DNA of 64,000 nucleotides from Membranipora membranacea (taxonomy: Eukaryota > Bryozoa > Gymnolaemata > Cheilostomatida > Membraniporidae). Positions 1 to 10,828 of the stretch are shown here, one piece after another (the first letter of the stretch is position 1; the number at the start of each line of letters is the position of its first letter). The stretch spans positions 13,316,062-13,380,061 of the forward strand of contig OU612074.1 of NCBI GenBank assembly GCA_914767715.1. The letters are read 5' to 3'. The position numbers and the translations under genes are program-made. The notes under the pieces were generated by a model, which had not been told where the DNA came from, ran no database searches, and saw only the letters and a list, made by a program, of their open reading frames with translations.

Positions 1-639
1 TATCTGAATGATTATTGTCAGATTTTCCATAGTAAATTGAGCGTAATTTTCCCCTGTGCATTTCAAGCGGTTTCAAGTTCCGTTTCATATCTATTTAAGA
101 AAAACAAAAACTCTGCCTAGTAACACAACATTTTGACGAAATGGTTCTGAAATTGGCTTTCATACCTTTGAGTAGGTATACAAATTTTGAGATTTAAAAA
201 ACTTATCCATATCCTCATTATCATACATTAAATTTACAATATGAAATTTGTCACAAACCCCTATAAAATGACTTTGCTGAATACTATGGCCATGGCCTAA
301 CCGTGAAAGTTCATTTTGGGTGAACAGATTTTTTCTTTTTGTATAGTCTCATCAAGTCATTAGTAGCACGAGTCTCTAGGGCAGCGATGAGTCAAGACTT
401 AGCTTTAAAAAAAAGTTGGTAGTAATCCAGAGTAATTGTCATATTATTCTAAAGAATAGTTGGGAAATATTTGTTACAAGTCACTATAGCTCTCAGTTTG
501 TGGACCCCAACAAACCCCAGATAACATCGAAATTGAACGAAGAAACTTTATGACTTGCAGCTGAGCCAACTCCTACTCTCAACGAGCAACTCGCAGCTGT
601 AATACAACTAAAAAAAATACAGTGTGGCTTGATCTCCTT

Positions 640-905
640 TGGTGACATATATTGGCATTATGGCAATGGTATTTTGGGATATGGTATGTTGTCCCAAATG
701 GTATTATGTCCAATCTGACTTCATATCCACTGGTATTTTGACACTGCTGGCGTTTTGTACAACTGGTATTTTGGCATTGGTATAGTGCTCAGTGGTGTTA
801 TCACCTATGGCATTATAGCCATGGGATTATAGCAATGGCATTATGTCACTGGCATTTTGTCCCAATGGCATATTGATCATGGCATTTTGACAGGGAATCA
901 AAGAA
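640..905. repeat. Degenerate minisatellite of ATGGTATT/GGCATT words
   Basis: The stretch is built from short diverged words such as TGGTATTTTG, TGGCATTATA and TGGCATTTTG spaced about 13-17 bases apart. No reading frame is supported. It resembles in style, but not in sequence, the cleaner 15-bp array near 35 kb. The rest of 1-1119 shows no convincing gene. An open stretch on the minus strand near 980-1040 could be a further exon of the neighbouring minus-strand gene, but its phase does not fit. Confidence 0.5.
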
Positions 906-1119
906 TCTGTATCTTCATGGATGCAATGGTACATCTTAATTCACTTGGTAGTGAAAAGCAATCATGCTAACAAACTCTGCCCACCTACTTAATGAACATA
1001 ATAAGTGGCGGTAGTAGTAGGTTCAACTACTTCTGGGACCTCAAACTATCCCTCGCTGAGAACCCTTAGATACATTTATTCCTTGGTACCTTGTGGTGAA
1101 AGATAAAAGTCCAACTTAC

Positions 1120-4100
1120 TCTCTGAATATGTTAGTGTAAGGATTCGTTAAATGTTCAGCATGAGCTGTAGCCGAGTTGTTCAATACTTGAGTGCCTTCA
1201 GGGTCCCTAAAACACAAAGCATTGATCGATACATTTTTGTCATCAATAGTTCTATGGTTATGATAAGCTTGTTGACTGGATATCCTGTTGTTGTTGGGGC
1301 TGTGAAAAAAAAATGTTGGCAAAATAAAATATTGTTCTAATTTTATAACCATGCATATTGTCTAGCAATATTCTACAGTAAAGCCTAGGAGTCTACAGTA
1401 AAGCCTGTCTGTCCTAATCGTTTATTATCATTCATATATGCACAACAATGGAATCTAGCTCACATCACACTGAGAAGGTGGACACTGTCTACCATCTTGT
1501 TATGATGTGAGCTAGACTGGTCCTGACCGAGATCAAGTTTGTTCTAGTTTGCATGAATTCGGAAATCCTCCCCCTCGATCCGGCCTCTACTGATAGGCCG
1601 CATGCAATAGTGTTCGCCAGTCAGATATATTTCATTGCAGGTGATTTTTTTTATTTGAGCAACACCGACCTTCTCATTGATAGAATCGCTTGGACTTCTG
1701 CATCCTGTTCTAGTAGTTTTGATAAATGTGCTGCTCCTTGTTGGTTGAAACTATGTCTGATTTCATCATAAAATTTGTGAGGATATTCACAAACTGCAAT
1801 TACATCTTTGAAGGAGGTCATCCCTGTGATCTGTGAATCTGTGATACAATTAATATATCATTATCAGTTCATCACTTGAATGTAATGGGAGATAAGGTAA
1901 CGCAAAAAAAAAGCAGCAGCCGCATTCCAATAACAACATTTTAATAATAAGTACTCACTGTTTGGTCATGATGTAATATATATACCAGATCATAAACAGT
2001 GTAAAATATATAAAATGTTGAATATATTAAATCAGATCCCTGCTGATAAACAAGTATAGTGAAGTATAATTTTAGGCCAGGGCGTCTCTAACTTTTTAGT
2101 CTCTTTTTGGCGTCTGGCTGCTTTGAGTTTTGATCAAAAGCACGATTGATGAAGTTTGTTTTGGGTCAAGGCGTTTCTAAGTTTTTGCTTCATCTGCTTA
2201 ATCTACAGATGGTCACCAGCTGTTATAAAAGCATAAAAGGGATCAGAGGCATGTCAGTTTGCTTGGAACTTAGACTTAAATGCAAACTGTACTGTTTTGA
2301 GGAGCATTTCTGTAACATCTCTATCACCCACATGCAACGTTGGTTTAACAAATAAAAAATTAGTAGAAATTAAACACAGTAGAAATTCTTCTGCCCTGTC
2401 CTCATGAAAAGAACCTGGGTGATGTACTGATATTATTGTACAATGAATTAAAAGCCTCCTGAGATTCAAACTAATCCTATTGGATCAAGGTCATTATGGA
2501 GAATAAGGATACAATTATTATATAAGACATGCTTATGACTTACTGTGGCTCAGGTAAAACTTTCCAGCATCAAATATGAGCTGAGCCAGATCATTACTAG
2601 CAATATTTTCAGTTTGCCTTTCCACTGAGCCTTGATCCCCTGTAGTGTTACACTGCTGAATATCTAAATCATTGCAGTGAGTTAGCATAGACCTCGGCTG
2701 ATATTCATACTGCATTGTGTAGTGGTTCCATTGATAATATGGATCTACAGGTGGTGTTGTAGTCGGTGGGTATATCGGTAGGACATTCACTGGGGGCTGC
2801 CCCATCATTGCCATATGATAGTTTGGATCCCATATCGGAACTGTATGAATTAGAAGACAAAGTATCAATCAGCACAATGACAAAATATAATTGGTATAGA
2901 ACACTTTAGAGACTTTTTTCATATACTTTCTGCAAAGATCTGTAAAGCCGGACAAAAAATCTTAGTTTTTCCGTTGCATCTATTAAAAAAGTGGTTTGCC
3001 ATTGCAATCCACTAAAAAATGTGTCATCGGTGTCATTTAGGATTGTCATGTAATTACAGCTGCGAATGATGTGTCTCTTATTTGATTTGACAAGGTGGCT
3101 GTCATCGAGCATCAGCTTGAGTGGCAGCAGGGAGTGACCATTACCCCCCTTGGTTTAATTAAGATGGCATGAAAGCTGTTGTGGGAGAAATAATGTGAAA
3201 GTGCACAGATGAGAATTGGGCACTATTAGATAACCAGTATCATTCCAGCAGGATAGAGAAATTCATGCAATATGTCCTATGGATATTTGTATGCTCTAAA
3301 GTTTCCATTAAAGAAAGGACTTGCTGTATATGTGAAAGCAGACTCTGCTCAGTAATTGGTTGAAACAGAGGATTGCAAAATTGAAATTTTAAATTGCAAA
3401 TCCAGCAATGTACTCTATGAAGTACATAAACAACTTTCGTTAAGTATGTAAATTATATAGGATTTCGCTTGCAGCAGTTCTGCAATGACCTGACCACTTC
3501 CGAGATCATGGCTCACAAGTATTTAAAAATCTCCAAAGGTGATTAATGTTATATCACCGTCTAATTATTACATACACTGCCTCTTGGCACTGACTATGAA
3601 TTGATTGAGTTCTGGCTCCCTGCTATTATTGTCTTAGGACAATTGCTACAGGTTTGTTGAATTTCTGAGGTTGGTATTGCAGAGCCTTTTGACTGCCGAG
3701 CTTTTTATAATACGGAATTAAAAACTCGTTGCAGAATGCAATTCATACCATTGGATTTGTAAATATGAAGTCAGATTTTGTGCAACATAAAGAGCTGTTC
3801 TCCCAGTAGAAATTGGGTGTCAATTCCATCACATTTATGTGAAGAACAAGAAAACATTAGCTCTTTGTCATGAGCGAATCCTAGAGGAGTATCTATTATC
3901 TACAGTTCAGTTCAGTTCAGCTAGTTTGGGGGTGACTTAGTTTTAGCTAGCACTTAATTTTGGCTTGCAGGTGGGAGTCTATGCAAAGTGGGTGTGTAAA
4001 TGTTGGCTAGCCTTAAAGTTAGTAAGCAAACACCAAAGGCAAAGGTATATTTGATATAAAAATCATAAGAATCGAATGGGTAAGACTAACACATACTAAG

Positions 4101-4525
4101 TGGCTGCTCCATGGAATATGGCTGACAGGGCTGACATGGTGGAGATGTAGATGTGTCTTTCATCAATGCCACATTAGTCATGTCGATTGGATCAACGCCC
4201 ACAGACAATGTCTGCTTGTTCTTCCCATTGCTATTAAGATAGAGAGAGAGAGAGAGGGTTCCAGTTCATACTTTCATTACTCGCGTTAATAGAATAAACC
4301 AAAGGGAAGACTATGTTCTATTAATATAATACATTAATATGTCTACAGTGTTCGGGCGTTAATTTGGGGCTATCGATACGAGATAAGAGCGTGCCCTAGT
4401 CTTAGACTCACTTACCTTTTAATCCACTTGCTCACAGATTCACCTATTTCTTCATGTTTCAGCGAAAGAAGGGTTATTCCTGCACCCAATCCAATCAAAC
4501 TTACCGTAGTAAAAAGATTACTCAT
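1120..4525 (-). CDS. Unrecognised five-exon gene with an N-terminal membrane anchor (3' end not found)
   Basis: Five minus-strand exons join in a continuous frame: 4525-4416 (ATG start at 4525-4523), 4230-4097, 2840-2544, 1793-1670 and 1299-1120. Intron phases agree at every junction (2, 1, 1, 2, then exit phase 2). Most splice sites are good: donors GTAAGTG, GTATGT, GTAAGTC and GTAAGTT, and an acceptor with a long T tract before 1299. The donor at 1669 (GTCGGT) is weak. The protein starts MSNLFTTVSLIGLGAGITLL, a hydrophobic segment at residues 4-20 that could be a signal anchor. A Pro/Tyr/Thr-rich region follows (about residues 85-125), then a helical stretch containing GAAHLSKLLEQDAEVQ, then an Asn/Ser-rich tail. 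I do not recognise the family. Phase agreement over five exons is the main evidence that it is real. The last exon(s) lie left of 1120 or outside the window. Confidence 0.72.
1454..1516. ncRNA. miRNA-like hairpin in an intron
   Basis: TCTAGCTCACATCA at 1454-1467 is the exact reverse complement of 1503-1516. The 35 bases between can pair further (AAGGTGG at 1474-1480 against CTACCATCTT at 1489-1498), giving a roughly 63-nt stem-loop. It lies in the intron between exons 4 and 5 of the minus-strand gene. It could be a miRNA precursor or a very small inverted-repeat element; size and placement allow either. Expression cannot be judged from sequence. Confidence 0.35.
1794..2543. other. Intron 3 of the minus-strand gene, no feature seen
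   Basis: AT-rich DNA between exons 3 and 4 of the minus-strand gene. Short open frames are present on both strands but none has matching splice sites and phase. No repeat or RNA gene was recognised. Confidence 0.5.
2841..4096. other. Intron 2 of the minus-strand gene, no feature seen
   Basis: About 1.26 kb of AT-rich DNA between exons 2 and 3. It contains a small direct repeat of CAGTT near 3905-3920 but no supported gene or transposon. Confidence 0.5.
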
Positions 4526-4681
4526 ATCTAAAACAAAACAGCGTTAATTATGGTGACATAAGAAGAGCTACTTTTATGCGTAAAAAATGTGGGTTTATCC
4601 TAAACTAAAACAATAAATGAGTAAAGGGTCTGTAATTAATTATTTATATCGTTTTTCTGTTGTAATGATATTCAAGACTTA

Positions 4682-5285
4682 GTTTGAGGCTGCTATTTTG
4701 TATCACATCTTATTCTCAATTTATTTTATATTATCATGTGAGCGATTTCCAGCATTAGAATCCAAATATTGAGGAAGTTATGGCCTCTCAAACTTCCAGG
4801 GTGATCACCTTCAATTGGCATTGGGACGTCACAACTGTCTTACTTATTATGAGCTATTACACTAATAATCACGCAGATAAGATGATATCAAAATTCCGAC
4901 CCGGATGGGACTCGAACCTGGGTCTTGCATACCTGCCGGCAATGATGCTACCAACGCAACACTAGGTACTGCTCTGTGAGCCTGAAGACAATATAGCTTA
5001 GCGTTAGCGGCGTTGCCTGCATGGCCGTTTGGACCTGGGTCTGAGACCCTCTACATCCCTGTACATTTTGATCATCATCCTATTTATTAGTATATCATAA
5101 TAAGTATGACGGTTGTGACTTCACACTGGGGTTGCCCGCTGATTCTTACTGCCGATGGACTGCCGTCACCTTGGAAGTTTGAGAGGCCATAACTTCCTCA
5201 ATATTTGGATTCTAAAGTTGGAAATCGCTCCATGATAGAATAAAATATGGTGAGTAAGATGTGATACAAAATAGCAGCCTCAAAC
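4682..5285. mobile_element. MITE with about 119-bp terminal inverted repeats and TA flanks
   Basis: The left arm (4682-4800, starting GTTTGAGGCTGCTATTTTGT) is repeated in reverse complement at 5167-5285, with few mismatches over about 119 bases. Both ends are flanked by TA (4680-4681 and 5286-5287), as expected for Tc1/mariner-type insertion, although TA is a short target and could be chance. No transposase is present, so it is non-autonomous. The core holds a tRNA-like segment described separately. It sits just upstream of the first coding exon of the minus-strand gene. Confidence 0.75.
4890..4960 (-). repeat. tRNA-derived segment inside the MITE
   Basis: On the minus strand the sequence reads GTTGGTAGCATCATTG, then an anticodon-arm-like stretch, then the pol III B box GGTTCGAGTCC followed by CATCCGGGTCGG. 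This looks like the head of a tRNA-derived SINE. It lacks a clean acceptor stem, so it is not called as a functional tRNA. It may be a SINE captured by, or inserted in, the MITE. Confidence 0.5.
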
Positions 5286-5415
5286 TAATTCTTTAAGCAA
5301 GACTGAAGAGACAACTCATCTACCATTCAGTTATTTATTAATAAGTCACTGAGAAAAAGAGGTAGCTATCAGGCTATGAGCCACACATTGGCATCAGAAG
5401 ATCTGATGCTGTAAG

Positions 5416-6413
5416 CAGACCTGGGTCCAAGTCATGGTAAGTCAAGTCATCTTCAAGTCAAGTCAAAATCACGACTTGACTTGACTTGAATTGATGTCGA
5501 AAACAAATAGACCACACTTGACTTGACTTAACGAAAAATTGACTTTGACTTGACTTGGGAGTTGTCCTGACTTTGGTCAAGTCAACATAAGTCAATGTGT
5601 GAAATTTTATAACATAATGTAGAAAGAGATATAGGAAGGATAATCATAACTGAGAACCCCAACTCTGAAACCCCAACTCTGAAACCCCAACTCTGAAACC
5701 CCAACTCCGAAACAGAAAACCCAACTTCTCAGCTACGGGTAAGTAGTCAGAGTTCCTGCCTTACATATTAGTTGTCTTCTCTTGTTGTCTTGTAATCAGT
5801 AAAATGAAAAATGTATCCCATGATGCAATATTAATATAGTCTGATCATATAGTGCAGGTTTATTCAGAAGACTGCTTGTATCATCATCAACATCATCATC
5901 ATCATCATCATCATCATCAGACAGAGATCCTTCTAGTCTAAGGATGTTTCACACTTTTTCTTTTTGTGCTTCTCACAACAGCAGAAGGCTGGACTTCTTT
6001 TTTTGAAATTCACTTCCAAGCAATTCCATAACATACACCACCCATCGTGAACTGAAATTAGTTTATGGATTGCGTACACACCCATACCTTCTTCCGTTTG
6101 TGGGGAGGGGAGCAAATCCCGATTAGTAGAGCAACTCCTGAGGACCTAACTAACTCCTCCACGATTTGGAGTCACCCGGGATTGAAATAAATTCCGAGTT
6201 GATTTTCACGGTTAATGAGTGTGACTTTGCCATGACTTGTAAGTCACCCATTTTTGACTTGACTTGACTTACAAAAATCATGACTTGACTTGACTTGATG
6301 GCGAAAAAAATAGACACCAATTGACTTGACTTGACTTGGTGTAAATGTGACTTGACTTGACTTAGCATCGACAATGACTTGACTTGACTTGCGATGACTT
6401 GGACCCAGGTCTG
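5416..6413. mobile_element. hAT-like MITE with ACTTG-rich subterminal repeats
   Basis: The ends are inverted: CAGACCTGGGTCCAAGTCAT at 5416 and its reverse complement ending CCCAGGTCTG at 6413. They are flanked by an 8-bp near-duplicate, GCTGTAAG (5408-5415) and GCTGTAAA (6414-6421). The 8-bp target and CAG...CTG ends fit the hAT superfamily. Inside both ends are dense repeats of the pentamer ACTTG/CAAGT (about 5430-5600 and 6225-6400), a layout known for transposase-binding subterminal regions. No transposase gene is seen. The core carries a 14-bp tandem repeat and an ATC microsatellite. Confidence 0.8.
5650..5720. repeat. 14-bp tandem repeat AAACCCCAACTCTG, about four copies, and nearby (ATC)n
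   Basis: Four successive near-identical units lie at 5650-5710. A CAT/ATC trinucleotide run follows at 5881-5920. Both are internal to the hAT-like MITE. Confidence 0.8.
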
Positions 6414-6421
6414 GCTGTAAA

Positions 6422-7791
6422 CGGATTTTCATAGAACAGGTCACTCTCATATTTGATTTGGGATTATATAGGTATAAGAAAAATTGAGAGCCAACAGATA
6501 CAAAATTGTTCAACCAGAACCCGGAGGCAATGATAAATAAATGCACTATGTGTAGATTCAATCAGCGCAGCTGGACCAAGCTCTTTGAGCAATCAATTGT
6601 TTGAGGATGTGTTGGCTCAGAAGATGAAGCTCAGTCCTACATATTCCAAGAGAGCCGCAATCAGGGAATGCAGCTGTACTACCTACGTCCTACAGGCACT
6701 ATGCTACACATCTCTTGCGCTAATTGCTTCATTCAACTTGAGCATAAATGCGATATCTTCTATACCCCTAATAATCCGTATCCATATACATTTATGATGA
6801 TTGTTAGTTCTATGTGAAGCAAGTCTTGTATGAAAGGTGAGGAGATTGTTGTGGTTGTCGGTGAGTAAACAGATTGTGGCTTTTAAGCCACAATCTGTTT
6901 ATGTTTGTGTCATCCACATCCATGCATCTATTATCTTGTACTTACCCTACTTTTAAAGTAAGGCTGGATGATAATCAATAATCAATATTTACCTTTTAAT
7001 AGTCTATGATGATGTCACATTTGCTTTGTTGGGCTTTTGCATCTGCTACATGCTCCTGAATCCTAAAAGTATTGCTTACTTTTCCTTTAGGACGTGTGCT
7101 TTACATTGAGTAAACTCAAGTTGACATAGCGCTTTGATTGTGTTACTGGACTCTCTCTTTTGTTTTATTCCAACAAAGATGAATCGACCTTATACATATA
7201 TTATCTTCTTTCCAGTTCCTGTGGACACAGATGACACTTTGAAATGGTGCCTTTAGCTATGGACAAAAAACAAATCTAGATTTTGTAGTCCAATAATTTC
7301 CAAATGGGCGTGAGCGCGTGCGGGCTGCTTTTGCGGACGGCGCACCAGGTGCTACTCCGCGTTGCCATGCGGCATCCGCTACCGAAACCAGGGAAGCTAT
7401 AATCAGAATGATTGAGGAATTAAGACTTTAAGACTAGAATTGAAATCTACTGGCAGCAGAAACCACCCGTGGAAAAACTATCGAATGAGGAAGACTATAC
7501 ATGCACAGCTACATCATTTGTACTTTTCTGTAATAAAGATCTGTTGATCTAAGGGTAGATAGAATATGCATTCTTGCTTTGCATGAGTTCTTCATTCAGA
7601 AGGCATCTTAATTTGAGACGTGTGGCTAAATAATATTTACGACAGCAGAAAAATTTGACTACTGGTCATATCCTATGTCACAAGTTATTATAGTTTTACA
7701 TAAATCTTGATGCCCTCTGAAATTCTATTCATAATAATTGGCAAATATCACCAGTTGGACTAGTATTATAATCCCCTCAAGACCTCTGTTA

Positions 7792-7794
<3 letters not shown>
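6422..7794. other. Non-coding stretch with one perfect 17-bp inverted repeat
   Basis: No supported gene. The notable item is a perfect hairpin at 6866-6901: a 17-base arm beginning TAAACAGATTGTGG, a TT spacer, then its exact complement. It could be a cruciform-forming palindrome or a remnant of a tiny foldback element. The remaining sequence is AT-rich with no recognised repeat. Confidence 0.6.
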
Positions 7795-7863
<69 letters not shown>

Positions 7864-8460
7864 CGATCGATTGATTGATTGATTTATTACATATCACAGA
7901 CAATATTACATGTTGCGAAATTCGGTGTAAATACTGGCCTTAAAAGAAGACATGAACAAAAATGGAAAAAAGCTCTGTAGGATTGTTTAAAACAAAATAT
8001 CATTTAAAGTATGTACAAGGTGGCGTAAAAAACTGTCTTTGCCCCATGCTCCTCTATATTTAACAGTTCGATATCTTCCGGAGGGGCATTGACTCAAAAA
8101 TTCATTAATGAAATGTTCATCGTCTTCTATGTATCTGATGGCAAGTGTTTTAGTTAGTTTCTGAATGTGTAAGTCTGTGTCGTGATACTCAATACCAAGT
8201 TTAGAACAATCTTTAAAAATCTTTCTGATAGCCTTTTTATCACTGGCATAGATACAAGTAAAAATGATAGGTAAACAATAGGAGATGAGGGACATGATAA
8301 AGCTTTTGAATAACATGTTGGCTAGAGGTTTAGAGCTGAAATACACAAAATTCTTCACAATATACATTCTTCTAGCTGCTGTTGTAACCACTGATTGTAC
8401 ATGCTCAAGACAATACAATATTTGTTCCATTCAATACAAGAGTAGGGGTATGGGGTTTAA
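7795..8460 (-). pseudogene. 3' end of a decayed non-LTR retrotransposon with a (TCAA)n tail
   Basis: The minus-strand frame 8430-7987 encodes a reverse-transcriptase C-terminal region typical of CR1/Rex1-like LINEs, with RRMYIVKNFVYFSSKPLANM and a following LISYCLPIIF segment. After the stop comes a short 3' UTR, then a (TTGA)n run at 7795-7885, which is the 3' tail read on the minus strand. The 5' part, including the catalytic core, is missing, as usual after incomplete reverse transcription. A second member of the same family is at 44,054-44,645. Confidence 0.8.
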
Positions 8461-8929
8461 CATGCTGGGTTGAATAAAAGTTGCTCAATCACTCATCACA
8501 CGCTGGGTTGAATCCACTCATCACTCGGCTAGTAGCCGACGCAGCTCATTGTGATACAACTAACCAGCACTCACCGACAAAATTGTCCACAATTGAAGCC
8601 GTTCAATTACAACTGTTGTAATAACTGCTTCAAAAAGTTCTGTGTGCAATTCAGCGAAGAAAGAATGGTAGATACTGCCATCACCAAATGGTCACCAAAC
8701 ATATTTGGACAATCTTCGGTTAGAAAACCTATCCGACAGTCCCAGGCCATATCGGTCGGAGTTTTCAAAGGTTTGATGGATCACTTCTGCGTCTCTCTGC
8801 TCGTTGTTTATGCTTGTGATTACTAAATACCATGGAGGTTACTGGGTGCATTTGTTTTCATATCTATCTGTACCCTCTGAATATAACTACATATCTCAAG
8901 TGCCCATTTTTGGTACTGACAGGATTATC

Positions 8930-10405
8930 CTAGCTGGGTCACCAAAAACAACGCACATCTGTTGTCACTTCCAATAACTAACATTATCAACAAAGTTCTT
9001 GAAAGCGGTCATTTCCCCACGCTTTGGAAAAGAGCAGAAGTTACTCCATTGAATAAAGTAAAGACACCTTCTACCTTGAAGGAGCTCAGACCTATCTCGT
9101 TGCTCTTCCATGTAGGAAAAGTTACGGAGAAAATCATATCTGAGCTGATCAAGGCGGAACTCCCCAGTTTTGATGATCAGTATGCATATACTAAAGGAAT
9201 GACCACCACTGACGCTCTAGTGAAATTTACAACGGAAATTGCATCTAGTCTTGATGATAAACAGAATATTGCTGTTCAGGCTTTGATGCTGGATTTCAGC
9301 AAAGCTTTTGATAAAATGCTTCCACACATTGCTATTCAGAAACTTCTAGCCTTAAATACCAGTCCTAGTCTCGTCAGACTGATGATGAGTTTTTTCAATG
9401 ATAGATGGCAGAGAGTGAGGTACGCAGATGTATATTCATCATATGAGTGTTGCAAAATCGGAGTTCCACAGGGTACTATAATGGGACCGCTCTTGTGGAA
9501 CATTTTTGTGCATGATCTGCTGCCCGAAATACCTTGTATCAAATACGCAGATGACACTACAGTTTATAATGTGGTAAAGAGCTCGGAAGTGCACATAGAG
9601 AACTCGACATCTCATAAAGCATCTCTCAAATTTCATGACAATCCTCTACAGTCTGCAGCTGATTATGCGGCAAGCTGGTGTGAAGAAAATTCAATGCTAT
9701 TAAACGTCACTAAGTCACAATCACTGACTTTAACCCTTTAAAAGAACATCATCTGTGATCATATCAAGGTAAATGACATGCCCATCTCACAAAATTCATC
9801 AGTCAAACTTTTAGGGGTTTGCTTTGACAATCATATGAGATTCAGTGCTCACGTTGAATCTGTAATAAGTAAGTTAAGGCCAGCTGTGCATGCCATTATT
9901 CGACTCAGGAAAGTTGGGGTCTCCACGTCAAGTCTGGTCACATTTTATAGATCGAGAGTTCTGTCAGTGATCTCGTACGCAGCACCATGTTGGTTCCCTT
10001 ACTTATCGAAAGGGGACAAGGAGATTCTTGAAAGACTACAAAAGTTATGTCTCAAGGTTTAGTTTGCCATGGTTAGAACATTATGATGAGCGTCTTGCAG
10101 CATTAAATTTAACAGAACTAAGTGTTTATCTGAACATATGTTGCCTAAAGTATGTCAATAATGTGAGAAAGAACACCAGCCATCCACATCACCATCATCT
10201 ACATCACCTAGCAACAAATGACAGGCACCATCATAAAACCACGACCCTCCCTAAATCCAATACTGCTCTTTGCAGAAAAAGCCTTTTTTATAAATACTCA
10301 TAAATGCATCAATGCCTTCTTATTGCTTCTTTTATTTTTTGTTTTCACATGGTCTTATTTACTTCATGCATTGATCGGTGGCTAATAAAGTTCATAATAA
10401 TAATA
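8930..10405 (+). pseudogene. Non-LTR retrotransposon reverse transcriptase (CR1/jockey-like), frameshifted
   Basis: The frame from 8962 carries reverse-transcriptase motifs in order: LRPISLLFHVGKVTEKII, LMLDFSKAFDK (first catalytic Asp, about 9290), GVPQGTIMGPLLW (about 9461) and IKYADDTTVYN with the YADD catalytic pair (about 9541). The frame stops at 9741. The C-terminal region continues in another frame from 9778 (KLLGVCFDNHMRF) and again from 10,028, so at least two frameshifts separate pieces of one ORF. An AATAA-type (AAT)n tail at about 10,385-10,405 marks the 3' end. No endonuclease domain was recognised upstream, so it is 5'-truncated and not autonomous as read. Confidence 0.85.
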
Positions 10406-10828
10406 ATATTTAATTACAGTAATATTACTCAGGCTTGAGGTAATCTGATTAGTATAAATAGAGAACAAAAGTGGAGATAAACAGCACCCCTGTGGTTTTC
10501 CAGTGTTTGTTCTGATAGGATTAGATATTACGCCATCTACTATTGTTCTTTGTACTTTGTTGGTAAGAAAGCTGTATATCCACCGAGTGACATTGGAGTC
10601 GAGATGAGACAGTTGCGTAATGAGTGTAGTAAAAGTGTTGAAAGCTGATGAGAAGTCTAGGAAGAGACACCTAGCGTAGTTGGATGCCTTCTTGTCGATG
10701 AAACTTGTCACAGTTGTAGTTAGACATAAGACTGCATCTTGTGTAGAGCGATGTGCACGATATGCAAACTGATATTTATCCCTGGGTGTATGAGTTATCA
10801 TGTAGTGTTTGATAAGTCTTTCCAGCAT
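10385..10828 (-). pseudogene. Second LINE reverse-transcriptase fragment, opposite orientation
   Basis: The minus-strand frame contains QFAYRAHRSTQDAV, CLFLDFSSAFNT (first catalytic Asp), then KPQGCCLSPLLFSIY, and breaks at VIKY just before the expected catalytic ADD. The frame then runs into the AAT microsatellite that forms the tail of the plus-strand LINE. It is therefore a 3'-truncated fragment abutting, tail side first, a different LINE. The family is Rex1/CR1-like by these motifs and differs from the upstream copy. Confidence 0.8.

Noticed and set aside
480..530. Fragment resembling the SINE body (CTCAGTTTGTGGACCCCAAC)
   Set aside because: Only about 30 bases match loosely, with no head or tail; could be chance.
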